From: Rudaea sp.
GTDB taxonomy: Bacteria; Pseudomonadota; Gammaproteobacteria; Xanthomonadales; Rhodanobacteraceae
Direction of reading: 5' to 3'
DNA length: 33,199 bases
Assembly: GCA_031291055.1 (NCBI GenBank)
Contig: JARLJU010000172.1
Coordinates: 1 to 33,199, forward strand
How positions within the stretch are numbered: position 1 is the first letter of the stretch; each line of letters starts with the position of its first letter. This document shows, one piece after another, positions 17,491 to 26,041 of the stretch. The notes below the pieces were generated by a model. That model searched no databases, was not told the DNA's origin, and was given only the letters and a program-made list of their open reading frames with translations. A program made the position numbers and the translations under genes.

Positions 17491-17512
17491 CGTCGGCCCC
17501 GCCCGATGCCGA

Positions 17513-18166
17513 TCAGCGCCCGCGCAGCAACGCCGCCGCACGCGCCGATGCCGTGATCGCCTTCCAGTCCTCCGCGCGCACAAGATCGGCAGGACTCAGC
17601 CATGAGCCGCCGACGCAGACCACATTCGGCAGCGCCAGATAGTTAGCCGCAGTCGCGGCGCGAATACCGCCGGTTGGACAGAAGCCGATGCCTGGCAGAG
17701 GTCCATGCACTGCGCGCAGATATTCCACGCCGCCAGCCGGCTCGGCCGGAAAGAATTTCTGCAGCCGATAGCCGCGCTCGAACAAAGCCAGCGCCTCGCT
17801 CGCCGTTGCGGACCCGGGCAGGAACGGCAATGTCGATTTTTCCAGCGCCGCGAGCAACGCCGGCGATGTGCCCGGCGAGACGCCGAATCTGGCGCCGGCA
17901 TCCTCGGCCGCATGCAAGTCAGCCGCGGTAAGCACGGTGCCGGCGCCGGCGATGGCGCCGTCCACTTCGGCAGCGACCGCGCGAATGGCATCGAGCGCGA
18001 CGGGCGTGCGCAGCGTGATCTCGATCGCATGGATGCCGCCGGCGACCAGTGCGCGTGCCAGCGGAATGGCGTCGCCCAGTTTCCCGATCACGACGACGGC
18101 GACGACCGGAGCGGCGCGCATCATCGATTCCAGTGCATCCTGTCGCTTCTGCATGGCGGCGCTCAT
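17513..18166 (-). CDS. eda: 2-dehydro-3-deoxy-phosphogluconate (KDPG) aldolase
   Basis: Eda splits KDPG into pyruvate and glyceraldehyde-3-phosphate, the last step of the Entner-Doudoroff pathway. This 217-residue TIM barrel has all key residues: E49 and R53 in AIEITLRT and the Schiff-base Lys137 in RLQKFFPAE. Phosphate-binding GGI and GGSW segments follow. The ATG at 18166 overlaps the edd stop (ATGA), so the two are translationally coupled. It is the last gene of the zwf-pgl-edd-eda operon and converges with the LacI gene 22 bp away. No terminator is evident in that gap. Confidence 0.95.
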   Translation of the reverse strand: MSAAMQKRQDALESMMRAAPVVAVVVIGKLGDAIPLARALVAGGIHAIEITLRTPVALDAIRAVAAEVDGAIAGAGTVLTAADLHAAEDAGARFGVSPGTSPALLAALEKSTLPFLPGSATASEALALFERGYRLQKFFPAEPAGGVEYLRAVHGPLPGIGFCPTGGIRAATAANYLALPNVVCVGGSWLSPADLVRAEDWKAITASARAAALLRGR

Positions 18167-19989
18167 GCGGAATCTCCGAAAATGCTGGCGCCGGCATCGG
18201 CGTTGCTCACCACTTCACGCAAGCGCGCGAACAGCTCGCGGCCGAGGCCGACATGGCTGGCGCCCAGGTCCGCGCTGGCGGATGTCCGCGCCTGCAGGAC
18301 CGCATCTTCCACTTCAAGCTGCAGCACGCCGTTTATCGCATCAACGCGCACGATGTCGCCATTGTGGATTTTTGCAATCGCGCCGCCGGCGGCGGCTTCC
18401 GGCGTGACGTGGATCGCGGCCGGCACGCGGCCGGAAGCACCGGACATGCGCCCGTCGGTCACCAAGGCGACACGGTGGCCCCGATTCTGCAGCACCGCGA
18501 GCGCCGGCGTCAGCTTGTGCAACTCAGGCATGCCGTTGGCGCGCGGCCCCTGAAAACGCACGACCGCGACGAAATCCCGGTCGAGCTCGCCACGCTCGAA
18601 CGCTTTCTGCACCTGGTCCTGGTCATCGAACACGAGCGCCGGCGCTTCGATGATCATGCGGTCTTCCGGTACCGCGGAGACCTTGATTGTGGCGCGGCCC
18701 AGATTGCCATCGAGCACGCGCAGGCCACCGTCTGCACGAAACGGTTGCGCCACCGGACGCAGCACGGAAACGTCGCGGCTCTGTTCCGGAGCGGGCTCGC
18801 GTTCGATACAGCCATCGGCTCCGAGTCGCGCTTCGATGCGATAGGCATCCAGACCCTTGCCGCAGATCGTGTTGACATCGCCATGCAGCAGGCCTGCATC
18901 GAGCAAGGTTGCAATCAGAAAACCCATGCCCCCGGCTGCATGAAAGTGGTTCACGTCGGCGCTGCCATTCGGATAGACGCGAGCAAGCAGTGGCACGACC
19001 GCCGACAACGCGGCGAAATCGTCCCAGCGCAGATCGATCCCGGCGGCGCGCGCGATGGCGACCAGATGCAGCAGATGATTCGTCGAGCCGCCGGTCGCAT
19101 GTAGACCGATCACGCCGTTGACGATCGCGCGCTCGTCAATGATGCGCGCGACCGGCCGATAGTCGTCGCCAAGCGCGGTGATCGCCGCCGCATGCCGCGC
19201 TGCGTCGGCAGTCAGCGCATCGCGCAGGGGCGTATCCGGATTGACGAAACTCGAGCCCGGCATGTGCAGACCCATGATCTCCATCAGCATCTGGTTGGAA
19301 TTGGCGGTGCCGTAGAACGTGCATGTGCCGGGCGCGTGATAGGAAGCTGCCTCGGCATCGAGCAATTCGGCGCGGCTGGCCTTGCCCTCAGTGTATAATT
19401 GTCTAATTCTGGATTTTTCTTCGTTGCTGATGCCACTGGGCATCGGTCCGGCCGGCACAAACACGGCCGGCAAATGGCCGAATGTCAGTGCGGCGATCAG
19501 CAGCCCCGGCACGATCTTGTCGCAGATACCGAGGAACAGCGCGGCATCGAACATGTCGTGTGACAACGCCACCGCTGCGGACAAGGCGATCACATCGCGC
19601 GAAAACAGCGATAGCTGCATGCCCGCGCGGCCTTGGGTAACACCATCGCACATGGCGGCGACGCCCCCGGCGACCTGCGCCGTCGCGCCGGCCTGGCGCG
19701 CTGCCTCGCGGATCAGCGGCGGAAAACGCTCGTAGGGCTGATGCGCGGAGAGCATGTCGTTGTATGCGGTGACAACCCCCAGATTCGGCGCGACGCCGGC
19801 GCGCAGCGCTGCCTTGTCCGCGCTGCCGCAAGCCGCAAAACCGTGCGCCAGGTTGCCGCAGGACAGATGCCGGCGGTGCGCACCGTTGCCGCGTGCCGCG
19901 TCGACTTTGGCCAGATAGCGTGCGCGCGATGGGCGGCTGCGCTCAACGATGCGCGCCGTGACTTCGGCAATGGCAGGATTCAGGTCCAT
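18163..19989 (-). CDS. edd: 6-phosphogluconate dehydratase
   Basis: Edd dehydrates 6-phosphogluconate to KDPG using a 4Fe-4S cluster. This 608-residue protein is full length for the IlvD/Edd family. The cluster Cys candidates are C156 (GICDKIVPG) and C223 ([14 protein letters not shown]). [12 protein letters not shown] near the N-terminus and [19 protein letters not shown] near the C-terminus are diagnostic. The start at 19989 has a good ribosome-binding site (GAGGAGA). It follows pgl by 25 bp and overlaps eda. One short stretch (19386-19430) uses AGA, TTA and ATT codons and is AT-rich, unlike the rest of the gene. Confidence 0.96.
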   Translation of the reverse strand: MDLNPAIAEVTARIVERSRPSRARYLAKVDAARGNGAHRRHLSCGNLAHGFAACGSADKAALRAGVAPNLGVVTAYNDMLSAHQPYERFPPLIREAARQAGATAQVAGGVAAMCDGVTQGRAGMQLSLFSRDVIALSAAVALSHDMFDAALFLGICDKIVPGLLIAALTFGHLPAVFVPAGPMPSGISNEEKSRIRQLYTEGKASRAELLDAEAASYHAPGTCTFYGTANSNQMLMEIMGLHMPGSSFVNPDTPLRDALTADAARHAAAITALGDDYRPVARIIDERAIVNGVIGLHATGGSTNHLLHLVAIARAAGIDLRWDDFAALSAVVPLLARVYPNGSADVNHFHAAGGMGFLIATLLDAGLLHGDVNTICGKGLDAYRIEARLGADGCIEREPAPEQSRDVSVLRPVAQPFRADGGLRVLDGNLGRATIKVSAVPEDRMIIEAPALVFDDQDQVQKAFERGELDRDFVAVVRFQGPRANGMPELHKLTPALAVLQNRGHRVALVTDGRMSGASGRVPAAIHVTPEAAAGGAIAKIHNGDIVRVDAINGVLQLEVEDAVLQARTSASADLGASHVGLGRELFARLREVVSNADAGASIFGDSA

Positions 19990-20014
19990 GCGGTTCTCCT
20001 CGCGTGCTCGGCTT

Positions 20015-20716
20015 CTATGGACACCAGAACGACACCGGCGTCACCGGCGAGTGCTGCAATACCGTGCGAATCGGCGCCGGCGTCACATCACCGCCCTGAA
20101 TGCGGACAAAGACATCGCGCTTGGTCGTGCCCTCGATCTGCAGATACAGCGCATGCGTGTCCACCAGCGCGGCCAGCGTGAGCGTCATGCGCGGCTCGTC
20201 GGCTCCGGCGGCACGCATCGTCATGACGCGGATGCTTGAGTGCGGCTGCAGTGCCGCGTCAAGATGGTCGCCACCCGGAAACAGCGATGCGCAGTGACCA
20301 TCGGTGCCCATGCCGAGCACGACCGCATCGAAGGGCAAGGGCAATTTTGCGACATTTGCGGCAATTGCGGCATAGGCCTGTTCCGGCGTGACGGCGTCGG
20401 CATACAGAGGCACGAAACGCGCAGCGGCGGCCGCGCCCCGCAACAGGGTTTCGCGCAGCAGGCGCTCGTTCGAGCGCGGATCTTGCGGTGGCACCCAACG
20501 CTCGTCTGCCAACGTGACCGTCGTGCGCGTCCAGTCGAGCGCTTCGCGTGACAGGCATTCGAGAAACCGTCGCGGCGTGGTGCCGCCGGAGAGTGCCACG
20601 ATGGCTCCGCCACGCGTGGCGATGCCGGCGCGCAGATCATTCGCGACTTCGCGCGCCAGCGCCACGGCCAGCGCGTCGGCGTCGGCGAAGATGCGCTCGT
20701 CGATCGCGATCGGCAT
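20015..20716 (-). CDS. pgl: 6-phosphogluconolactonase
   Basis: Pgl hydrolyses 6-phosphogluconolactone, the product of Zwf, to 6-phosphogluconate. This 233-residue protein has the SIS-like Pgl/NagB fold: [16 protein letters not shown] near residue 42, [19 protein letters not shown], then [17 protein letters not shown] with the catalytic GMGxDGHxASLFPG motif. The ATG at 20716 shares one base with the zwf stop (TGATG), indicating coupling. Length and motifs are those of bacterial DevB-type Pgl. Because the motif includes both ASLFPG and the Zwf neighbour, NagB-I is unlikely. Confidence 0.95.
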   Translation of the reverse strand: MPIAIDERIFADADALAVALAREVANDLRAGIATRGGAIVALSGGTTPRRFLECLSREALDWTRTTVTLADERWVPPQDPRSNERLLRETLLRGAAAAARFVPLYADAVTPEQAYAAIAANVAKLPLPFDAVVLGMGTDGHCASLFPGGDHLDAALQPHSSIRVMTMRAAGADEPRMTLTLAALVDTHALYLQIEGTTKRDVFVRIQGGDVTPAPIRTVLQHSPVTPVSFWCP

Positions 20717-22194
20717 CAGTCTGCGTCCTCATGCCAGGTGCGCCCGTCGCGTTCGATCAGCGCAACCGCGGCACTCGGACCCCAGGTGCCCGCGGTGTAG
20801 GGCTTGGGCAAGTCATCGCTTGCCGCCCATGCGTTCAGGATCGGATCGATCCACTGCCATGCGGCTTCGACTTCATCGCGGCGCATGAACAGCGTCGGAT
20901 TGCCACGCACCACATCCATGAGCAGCCGTTCGTAGGCATCGGCATTGCGCACGCCGAAGGCCTCGGCAAAACTCATGTCCAGCGGAACGCGGCGCAGGCG
21001 CAACCCCCCCGGACCAGGGGACTTGATCATCAGCCACAGTTTCACGCCTTCGTCCGGCTGCAGGCGCAGCACCAGCTTGTTCGGCGCGATCGGGCCCGCG
21101 GCAGGCGCAAATATCGAGTGCGGGATGGCGCGGAAGGCAATCACGATTTCCGACACGCGCGCAGCCAGGCGCTTGCCGGTACGCAGGTAGAACGGCACGC
21201 CGGCCCAGCGCCAGTTGGCGACTTCGGCCTTGATCGCGACGAAGGTGTCCGTGCGCACGTCGTCGCGCCCGGACTCCTCGAGGTAGCCCGGCACGGGACC
21301 CGCCGCCGACGCACCGGCGCGGTATTGCCCGCGCACGGTCAGCTGGTCGGCGTTGCCGGCATCGATCCGGCGCAGCGCGCGCAGGACCTTGAGTTTTTCG
21401 TCGCGCACGGCATCCGGCTCCAGCGATGCCGGAGGCTCCATTGCCACCATGCACAGCAATTGCAGCAGATGATTCTGCACCATGTCGCGCAACGCGCCGG
21501 CGCCGGCGTAGTAGGCAGCGCGACTTTCGACGCCGATGTTCTCGGCAACGGTGATTTGCACATGGTCGATATGTTCCGCACTCCACAACGGCTCGAACAA
21601 GGCGTTGCCGAAGCGCAATGCGATCAGGTTCTGTACTGTCTCCTTGCCCAGATAGTGATCAATGCGGAACGTCTGGCGTTCGGCAAACGCGCGCCCCACG
21701 GCATCGTTGATTGCGGCGGCGCTGCGCAGGTCGTGACCGATCGGCTTCTCGATCACCACGCGCACCTTGCCCTGGGTCAGGCCAAGCTCGCGCAAGCGCT
21801 CACAGATCGCGACAAACACGTTGGCGGCGGTGGCCAGGTAAAACACGCGTACGCGCCCGTCTGCGACGTTCAACATCGTGGCGAGTTCGCTCCAGCCATG
21901 GTCCTGCGTCGCGTCGAGCGCGCGGTAGGAAATCAGCTGCAGGAACTGCTCCAGCATCGTCGCCGAATGCGCTTCGGCCGCGAGCGTGCGTTCCAGCGCT
22001 GCGCGTATCCGCGCCCGGTACTCGCTTTCGTCGAGTCGATCGCGGGCGATGCCGATGACACGGCTGCCGGCGCTGATCTGGCCATCGGCAAAACGATGAA
22101 ACAGCGCAGGCAGCAGCTTGCGCAGGGCCAGATCGCCGGTGCCGCCAAAGATCACCAGATCGAATACCTCGACGGGCTGGAATTGTCCGCTCAC
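20716..22194 (-). CDS. zwf: Glucose-6-phosphate 1-dehydrogenase
   Basis: Zwf oxidises glucose-6-phosphate to the lactone with NAD(P)+, feeding the Entner-Doudoroff and pentose-phosphate routes. The nucleotide loop FGGTGDLALRKLLPAL is at about residues 16-31. The active-site motif RIDHYLGKETVQN has D179, H180 and K184. I start at GTG 22194 because GAGG stands at good spacing before it and the likely promoter (-10 at 22244-22239) would leave a leader of about 38 bases. The ATG at 22218, in the same frame, has no ribosome-binding site but would add eight residues. First gene of the zwf-pgl-edd-eda operon; a GntR-type operator lies just upstream. Confidence 0.95.
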   Translation of the reverse strand: MSGQFQPVEVFDLVIFGGTGDLALRKLLPALFHRFADGQISAGSRVIGIARDRLDESEYRARIRAALERTLAAEAHSATMLEQFLQLISYRALDATQDHGWSELATMLNVADGRVRVFYLATAANVFVAICERLRELGLTQGKVRVVIEKPIGHDLRSAAAINDAVGRAFAERQTFRIDHYLGKETVQNLIALRFGNALFEPLWSAEHIDHVQITVAENIGVESRAAYYAGAGALRDMVQNHLLQLLCMVAMEPPASLEPDAVRDEKLKVLRALRRIDAGNADQLTVRGQYRAGASAAGPVPGYLEESGRDDVRTDTFVAIKAEVANWRWAGVPFYLRTGKRLAARVSEIVIAFRAIPHSIFAPAAGPIAPNKLVLRLQPDEGVKLWLMIKSPGPGGLRLRRVPLDMSFAEAFGVRNADAYERLLMDVVRGNPTLFMRRDEVEAAWQWIDPILNAWAASDDLPKPYTAGTWGPSAAVALIERDGRTWHEDAD

Positions 22195-22238
22195 CGCGCA
22201 CCTCGACGAATTGCCCATCCACTGGCAGATGGATACTT

Positions 22239-22290
22239 ATGATACCACTTCAATACCAGAATTTGGCAATAGCGGGCGCTTTTCCTATTT
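22239..22290 (-). promoter_or_regulatory. Candidate zwf promoter
   Basis: On the minus strand, TTGCCA (plus-strand 22263-22268) is followed after 19 bases by TATCAT (22244-22239). The spacer is nearly filled by the 19-bp operator at 22241-22259. The arrangement mirrors the GntR-gene promoter. Spacing is longer than ideal, so this is a tentative call. A T-rich tract (A-rich on this strand) at 22281-22294 lies just upstream and could act as an UP-like element. Confidence 0.4.
22241..22259 (-). promoter_or_regulatory. GntR/HutC-type operator, zwf side
   Basis: Read on the minus strand this is CTGGTATTGAAGTGGTATC. It matches the site at 22324-22342 at 15 of 19 positions; all differences are in the four central bases. 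The half motif TGGTAT occurs twice, eleven bases apart. It overlaps the candidate zwf -10. The GntR-type protein encoded from 22351 is the likely binder. Confidence 0.7.
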
Positions 22291-22315
22291 TTTTGGCGTA
22301 TTCATGTTCCCGATC

Positions 22316-22344
22316 TTGCACAACTGGTATTTCACTGGTATCTT
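22316..22344 (+). promoter_or_regulatory. Candidate promoter of the GntR-nag operon (leaderless)
   Basis: TTGCAC at 22316-22321, a 17-base spacer and TATCTT at 22339-22344 form a plausible sigma-70 promoter. Transcription would begin about seven bases after the -10, that is at or next to the ATG at 22351. No ribosome-binding site precedes that ATG, which fits a leaderless mRNA. The operator at 22324-22342 fills the spacer. Confidence 0.5.
22324..22342 (+). promoter_or_regulatory. GntR/HutC-type operator, nag side
   Basis: CTGGTATTTCACTGGTATC lies 8 bases before the regulator's start codon. It shares CTGGTATT and TGGTATC with the divergent zwf-side site and has the same 4-base centre length. 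Position between the likely -35 and -10 suggests direct repression and autoregulation. Confidence 0.7.
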
Positions 22345-22350
22345 TTCTGC

Positions 22351-23103
22351 ATGCAAGCCAACCTGGTCACCGAATTTCGCCGGCTCGGCAGCGACAAGGG
22401 CGGCGCACGCTCGCTCGCCTACCTGCGCCTGCGCCGTTCGCTGCAGAAAATGATCGAGAACGGCAGCCTGGAACCCGGCCACGCCCTGCCCAGCGAACGC
22501 GAGATGGCGACCCTGCTTTCGCTGTCGCGCGTCACCGTGCGCAAGGCCATCTCCGGCCTTGCCGATGACGGTTTGCTCACGCAGCGGCACGGCGCGGGTA
22601 CGTTCGTCGCCGACCGCATCGTCAAATCGTTCTCCAAGCTGACCGGGTTCACCGACGATCTGCGCGCGCGCGGGCTCAAGCCGAGGGTCAAATTTCTCGA
22701 ACGCAGCGTCGGCGAAGTGTCGCCCGAAGAGGCGCTGGCCCTGCACCTGTCGCCCGGCGCGCGCGTGGTGCGCCTGCGTCGCCTGCGTTTTGCCGGCGAC
22801 AAGGCGCTGGCGCTGGAAGATACGGTCGTGCCGCAGTCGATCCTGCGCGATCCTGGTGCCGTGAAGCTGTCGTTGTACGCCACGCTGGAACGCCTGGGCT
22901 GCCGGCCGACGCGGGCACTGCAACGTCTGCGTGCCGTCGCGCTCGATGCGGCGCAAGCCAGGCTGCTGCATTTGCCGATCGGCAGTCCCGCGCTCGCGAT
23001 CGAGCGCCGCGCCTTCCTCGAAGACGGCCGCGTGGTTGAATTCACCTCGTCGCTGTATCGCGGCGATGCCTACGATTTCGTCGCTGAATTGCAAGCCGAT
23101 TGA
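22351..23103 (+). CDS. nagR: GntR-family (HutC subfamily) regulator, probable NagR
   Basis: This 250-residue repressor has an N-terminal winged helix (PSEREMATLLSLSRVTVRKA at about residues 47-66, then the wing QRHGAGTFVA) and a C-terminal UTRA ligand-binding domain of the HutC type (TGFTDDLRARGLKPRVKFLE, then RRLRFAGDKALALEDTVVP). HutC regulators beside nagA/nagB usually sense GlcNAc-6-P or glucosamine-6-P. The ATG at 22351 has no ribosome-binding site and may start a leaderless mRNA. nagB-II begins 4 bp after its stop. Two matching operators flank the divergent zwf promoter and its own, so it probably controls both operons and itself. The gene name rests on context. Confidence 0.88.
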   Translation: MQANLVTEFRRLGSDKGGARSLAYLRLRRSLQKMIENGSLEPGHALPSEREMATLLSLSRVTVRKAISGLADDGLLTQRHGAGTFVADRIVKSFSKLTGFTDDLRARGLKPRVKFLERSVGEVSPEEALALHLSPGARVVRLRRLRFAGDKALALEDTVVPQSILRDPGAVKLSLYATLERLGCRPTRALQRLRAVALDAAQARLLHLPIGSPALAIERRAFLEDGRVVEFTSSLYRGDAYDFVAELQAD

Positions 23104-23107
23104 AGCC

Positions 23108-24163
23108 ATGACCGACGCCATAGCCCGTACCGAAATCGCCGTCGATGCGACGCACATGTTCCACGAAGCGCACGAGGCATCGGCCGCCGTCGCTCGCCAG
23201 CTGGCGGCGAACGACGCCGCAATCACTCGGCTGGCAGCGACGCTGCGGCAAAACCCGCCGCGCTTCATCGTCACCAGCGCCCGCGGCAGTTCCGACCACG
23301 CCGCGACATTCGCCAAATACGTATTCGAGACGCAGGTCGGCCTGTTCACGGCCTCGGCGTCGCCGTCGGTGACGTCGATCTATGCCGCGCGCCAGAATCT
23401 GGATGGCGCCCTGTATCTGGCGATTTCGCAATCGGGAAAGAGTCCGGACCTGGTGCGTCACGCGCAATCGGCAAAAGCAGCGGGGGCGTGCGTGATCGCG
23501 CTGGTGAACGATGCCGATTCACCGCTGGCGCAAATCGCGGACGGCGTGATACCGCTGCATGCCGGGCCGGAAATCAGCGTGGCGGCGACGAAGAGTTATA
23601 TTTGTTCGCTTTCTGCAATTCTACACATTGCTGCGCGCTGGCGCGAGGATGCCGTCCTGCTCGACGCCCTGTTCGCCGTTCCCGCCGCACTGCGCGCGGG
23701 CTGGCCATTGGACTGGACGCCGCTCGTCGACGGTCTGGCCGATGCGCGCAACCTGTTCGTGATCGGACGGGGTTTTGGTTTTGGCGCGGCGCTGGAAGCG
23801 GCACTCAAATTCAAGGAAACCTGCGGCCTGCATGCCGAGGCGTTCAGCTCGGCGGAAGTCCGACACGGTCCCATGGCGATCGTGGGCAAGGATTTCCCCG
23901 TATTGTTTTTTGCCCAGCGGGACGACACCTGGGATGGCACGCTCGAGCTGGCCCGGGAATTCCGTCGTCGCGGCGCCCGCGTCTGGGTGGCGGCACCCGG
24001 CGCGGACGCCGACCCGCTGCCGATCGTCGAAACATCGCATCCCGCCTGCACGCCGCTGCTGGCGATCCAGAGTTTCTACCGTGCCGCCAACGCGCTTTCG
24101 ATCAAGCGCGGGCGCAATCCCGATGTTCCTCCGCATTTGCTCAAGATCACCGAGACGGTGTGA
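23108..24163 (+). CDS. nagB-II: SIS-domain glucosamine-6-phosphate deaminase, NagB-II type
   Basis: This 351-residue cytosolic enzyme has two SIS domains, like the isomerase half of GlmS but without its glutaminase domain. The first contains FIVTSARGSSDHAATFAKY and LAISQSGKSPDLV; the second contains FVIGRGFGFGAALEAALKFK and EAFSSAEVRHGPMAIV, with the HGP motif of this family. Such GlmS-like proteins act as the alternative deaminase (NagB-II/AgaS-like) that makes fructose-6-P and ammonia from glucosamine-6-P. It sits 4 bp after the GntR gene and its stop overlaps the nagA start by one base, so the three form an operon. A short patch at 23590-23632 uses unusual AT-rich codons. Confidence 0.9.
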   Translation: MTDAIARTEIAVDATHMFHEAHEASAAVARQLAANDAAITRLAATLRQNPPRFIVTSARGSSDHAATFAKYVFETQVGLFTASASPSVTSIYAARQNLDGALYLAISQSGKSPDLVRHAQSAKAAGACVIALVNDADSPLAQIADGVIPLHAGPEISVAATKSYICSLSAILHIAARWREDAVLLDALFAVPAALRAGWPLDWTPLVDGLADARNLFVIGRGFGFGAALEAALKFKETCGLHAEAFSSAEVRHGPMAIVGKDFPVLFFAQRDDTWDGTLELAREFRRRGARVWVAAPGADADPLPIVETSHPACTPLLAIQSFYRAANALSIKRGRNPDVPPHLLKITETV

Positions 24164-25302
24164 TGACGACGGCGCTGGTCAACGGCCGCGTGCTGACCGA
24201 TCGCGGATTCGTCGATGAACTTGCCGTATTGGTCGACGGATCACACATTGTCGAGGTGGTCGCGTGCACCGATGCACGTGTACGCGCCGCGCGTGGATAC
24301 GACCTGCGCGGCCGCATGCTCGTCCCGGGCTTCATCGATTGCCAAGTCAACGGCGGCGGCGGCGTGCTGTTCAACGACGCGCCGACGGTCGAAACGTTGC
24401 GTCGCATCGCCGCAGCCCACCGTCGCTTCGGCACTACCGGGTTGCTGCCGACCCTGATCAGCGACGACGCGAAGGTAATGCACGCGGCCATTCGCGCGGT
24501 CGCAGCCGCCATCGAACAGGGCGTGCCCGGCATCCTCGGCATTCACCTGGAAGGCCCGTTTCTGTCGCCGCAACGCAAGGGCATCCACAATGCGGCAAAA
24601 TTCCGTGCGCCGGACGCCGCGGACATCGATCTGGTTGCCTCGCTGGGCGCAGGCAAGACCCTGCTCACCCTGGCGCCGGAACAAGTGTCTCCGGAATCCC
24701 TGCGCGCGCTTGCGGCACGCGGTGTCGTGCTTGCGGGCGGCCACACCGCCGCCACGTATGCGCAGACGCGTTGCGCACTGGACGCCGGTATGCGCGGCTT
24801 TACCCATTTATACAATGCGATGTCGCCGCTGGGCAGTCGCGAGCCGGGCGTGGTCGGCGCGGCGCTCGAAGACGCCGCGAGCTGGTGCGGCATCATTGTC
24901 GACGGCCATCATGTACATCCGGCCACGCTGCGCGTTGCACTGGCGGCCAAACCGCGCGGCAAGATTTTCCTGGTCACCGATGCCATGCCGCCGGTCGGCG
25001 GGGAACGCGACGATTTTCAGCTCAACGGCGAAACCATCACCTGCCGTGACGGCTTTTGCACGAATGCCCTGGGAATCCTGGCCGGCTCCGCGCTCGACAT
25101 GGCCAGTGCAGTCCGCAATGCGGTCGCCATGCTGCATATTCCACTTGTGGAAGCCTTGCGCATGGCGTCAGCCTATCCCGCAGCATTTCTCGGCCTCGAT
25201 CACAGCCATGGGCGCATTGGCTGCGGCTATGTGGCGGACATGGTTGCGCTGGATGACGATCTTGCGGTCGCGGAAAGCTGGATCGGCGGCCGCATCAGTT
25301 GA
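24163..25302 (+). CDS. nagA: N-acetylglucosamine-6-phosphate deacetylase
   Basis: NagA removes acetate from GlcNAc-6-P, giving glucosamine-6-P for the deaminase encoded just upstream. This 379-residue amidohydrolase has the family's features: VPGFIDCQVNGGGGVLFND, metal ligands E130 (HLEGPF), H194 (AGGHTAATY) and H215 (FTHLYNAM), and the catalytic Asp273 (LVTDAMPPVGG). Length matches other NagA proteins. The ATG shares a base with the preceding stop (TGATG). It ends the GntR-nagB-nagA operon and converges on the methyltransferase gene with a 22-bp gap; no terminator hairpin is visible there. Confidence 0.95.
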   Translation: MTTALVNGRVLTDRGFVDELAVLVDGSHIVEVVACTDARVRAARGYDLRGRMLVPGFIDCQVNGGGGVLFNDAPTVETLRRIAAAHRRFGTTGLLPTLISDDAKVMHAAIRAVAAAIEQGVPGILGIHLEGPFLSPQRKGIHNAAKFRAPDAADIDLVASLGAGKTLLTLAPEQVSPESLRALAARGVVLAGGHTAATYAQTRCALDAGMRGFTHLYNAMSPLGSREPGVVGAALEDAASWCGIIVDGHHVHPATLRVALAAKPRGKIFLVTDAMPPVGGERDDFQLNGETITCRDGFCTNALGILAGSALDMASAVRNAVAMLHIPLVEALRMASAYPAAFLGLDHSHGRIGCGYVADMVALDDDLAVAESWIGGRIS

Positions 25303-25324
25303 CCGGATTCACGCCTGTGGCGAT

Positions 25325-25975
25325 TCACCGCCGCATCGCCTTGATGAAACCGACATCCACTCTGGTGGCCGGAATACGCCGTTCGACCCGGGTATCGGCG
25401 ACGGCGAAACCGGTTTGCCCAAGTTCGTCGATGAGCGTCGAAAATTCGCCGTGCACGGCCGCGTCCTCGACCACGTTTCCCTCGGACATGTTCCACAACA
25501 GGTCCGTATCCGGCACCAAGTCTACGGTCAGCAGAAGCACGCCACGGGATTTGAGCTGCTGCGCGAATTTGCCGAGCCATTGTCGGCGGATTCGCCACGG
25601 AAGATGCTCGATCACGCTGACGCTGTAGATGCAGTCGAACGGCTGCGCAATGACCGACTGCTCATAGGCTACTCGCAACGAGGATATCCGCGGGTCGAGC
25701 CGCGAATAGTCGAGGGATCCCCATTCGTTCCAATGTTCGCGATGGTCTGGATCACGTGTGGCCGGGTGGTTGTCCAGCGTGACGACGACCGCACCCCGAT
25801 CCGCAAACACGAAGGGCAGCGGATTCACGCCGGCGCCCACATCCAGCAACCGCAGGCCACGCAGGTCAGCGGGAACGTTCTCGGCCAGCCACGGATATTC
25901 CAGGGCCCGAGGGTTATGTGCAGGAAAAAACCGATCACTTGCCGGCTCTTGGCGACTACCTGTCACGGGCGCCAC
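25325..25975 (-). CDS. Class I SAM-dependent methyltransferase
   Basis: This 216-residue protein has a Rossmann-type methyltransferase core. Motif I is RLLDVGAGVNPLPFVF; an acidic end of strand 2 is VVTLDNHP; motif IV-like FDCIYSVSVIEHLPW and VLLLTVDLV follow. It should transfer a methyl group from SAM; the acceptor is unknown. The only start in range is a GTG at 25975, with an in-frame stop four codons upstream and no ribosome-binding site. The N-terminal segment (RFFPAHNPRALEYPWLAENV) is normal for this family, so the start may be right or the gene may be slightly truncated. It lies 66 bp after the short-chain dehydrogenase on the same strand and may be read from the same transcript. Confidence 0.75.
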   Translation of the reverse strand: MAPVTGSRQEPASDRFFPAHNPRALEYPWLAENVPADLRGLRLLDVGAGVNPLPFVFADRGAVVVTLDNHPATRDPDHREHWNEWGSLDYSRLDPRISSLRVAYEQSVIAQPFDCIYSVSVIEHLPWRIRRQWLGKFAQQLKSRGVLLLTVDLVPDTDLLWNMSEGNVVEDAAVHGEFSTLIDELGQTGFAVADTRVERRIPATRVDVGFIKAMRR

Positions 25976-26041
25976 GGGCCATCCTCAAAGGGAACGACAA
26001 TCGGGACGACGATGCGCATGACCGCATCACTGATGCGTTGG

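Noticed and set aside
20548..22242. 564-codon plus-strand frame opposite zwf and pgl
   Set aside because: Antisense shadow; zwf and pgl have complete motifs on the minus strand.
25976..26041. Longer N-terminus for the methyltransferase
   Set aside because: An in-frame stop lies at 25985-25987, only four codons upstream of the GTG; a frameshift is possible but nothing beyond it looks like the family.
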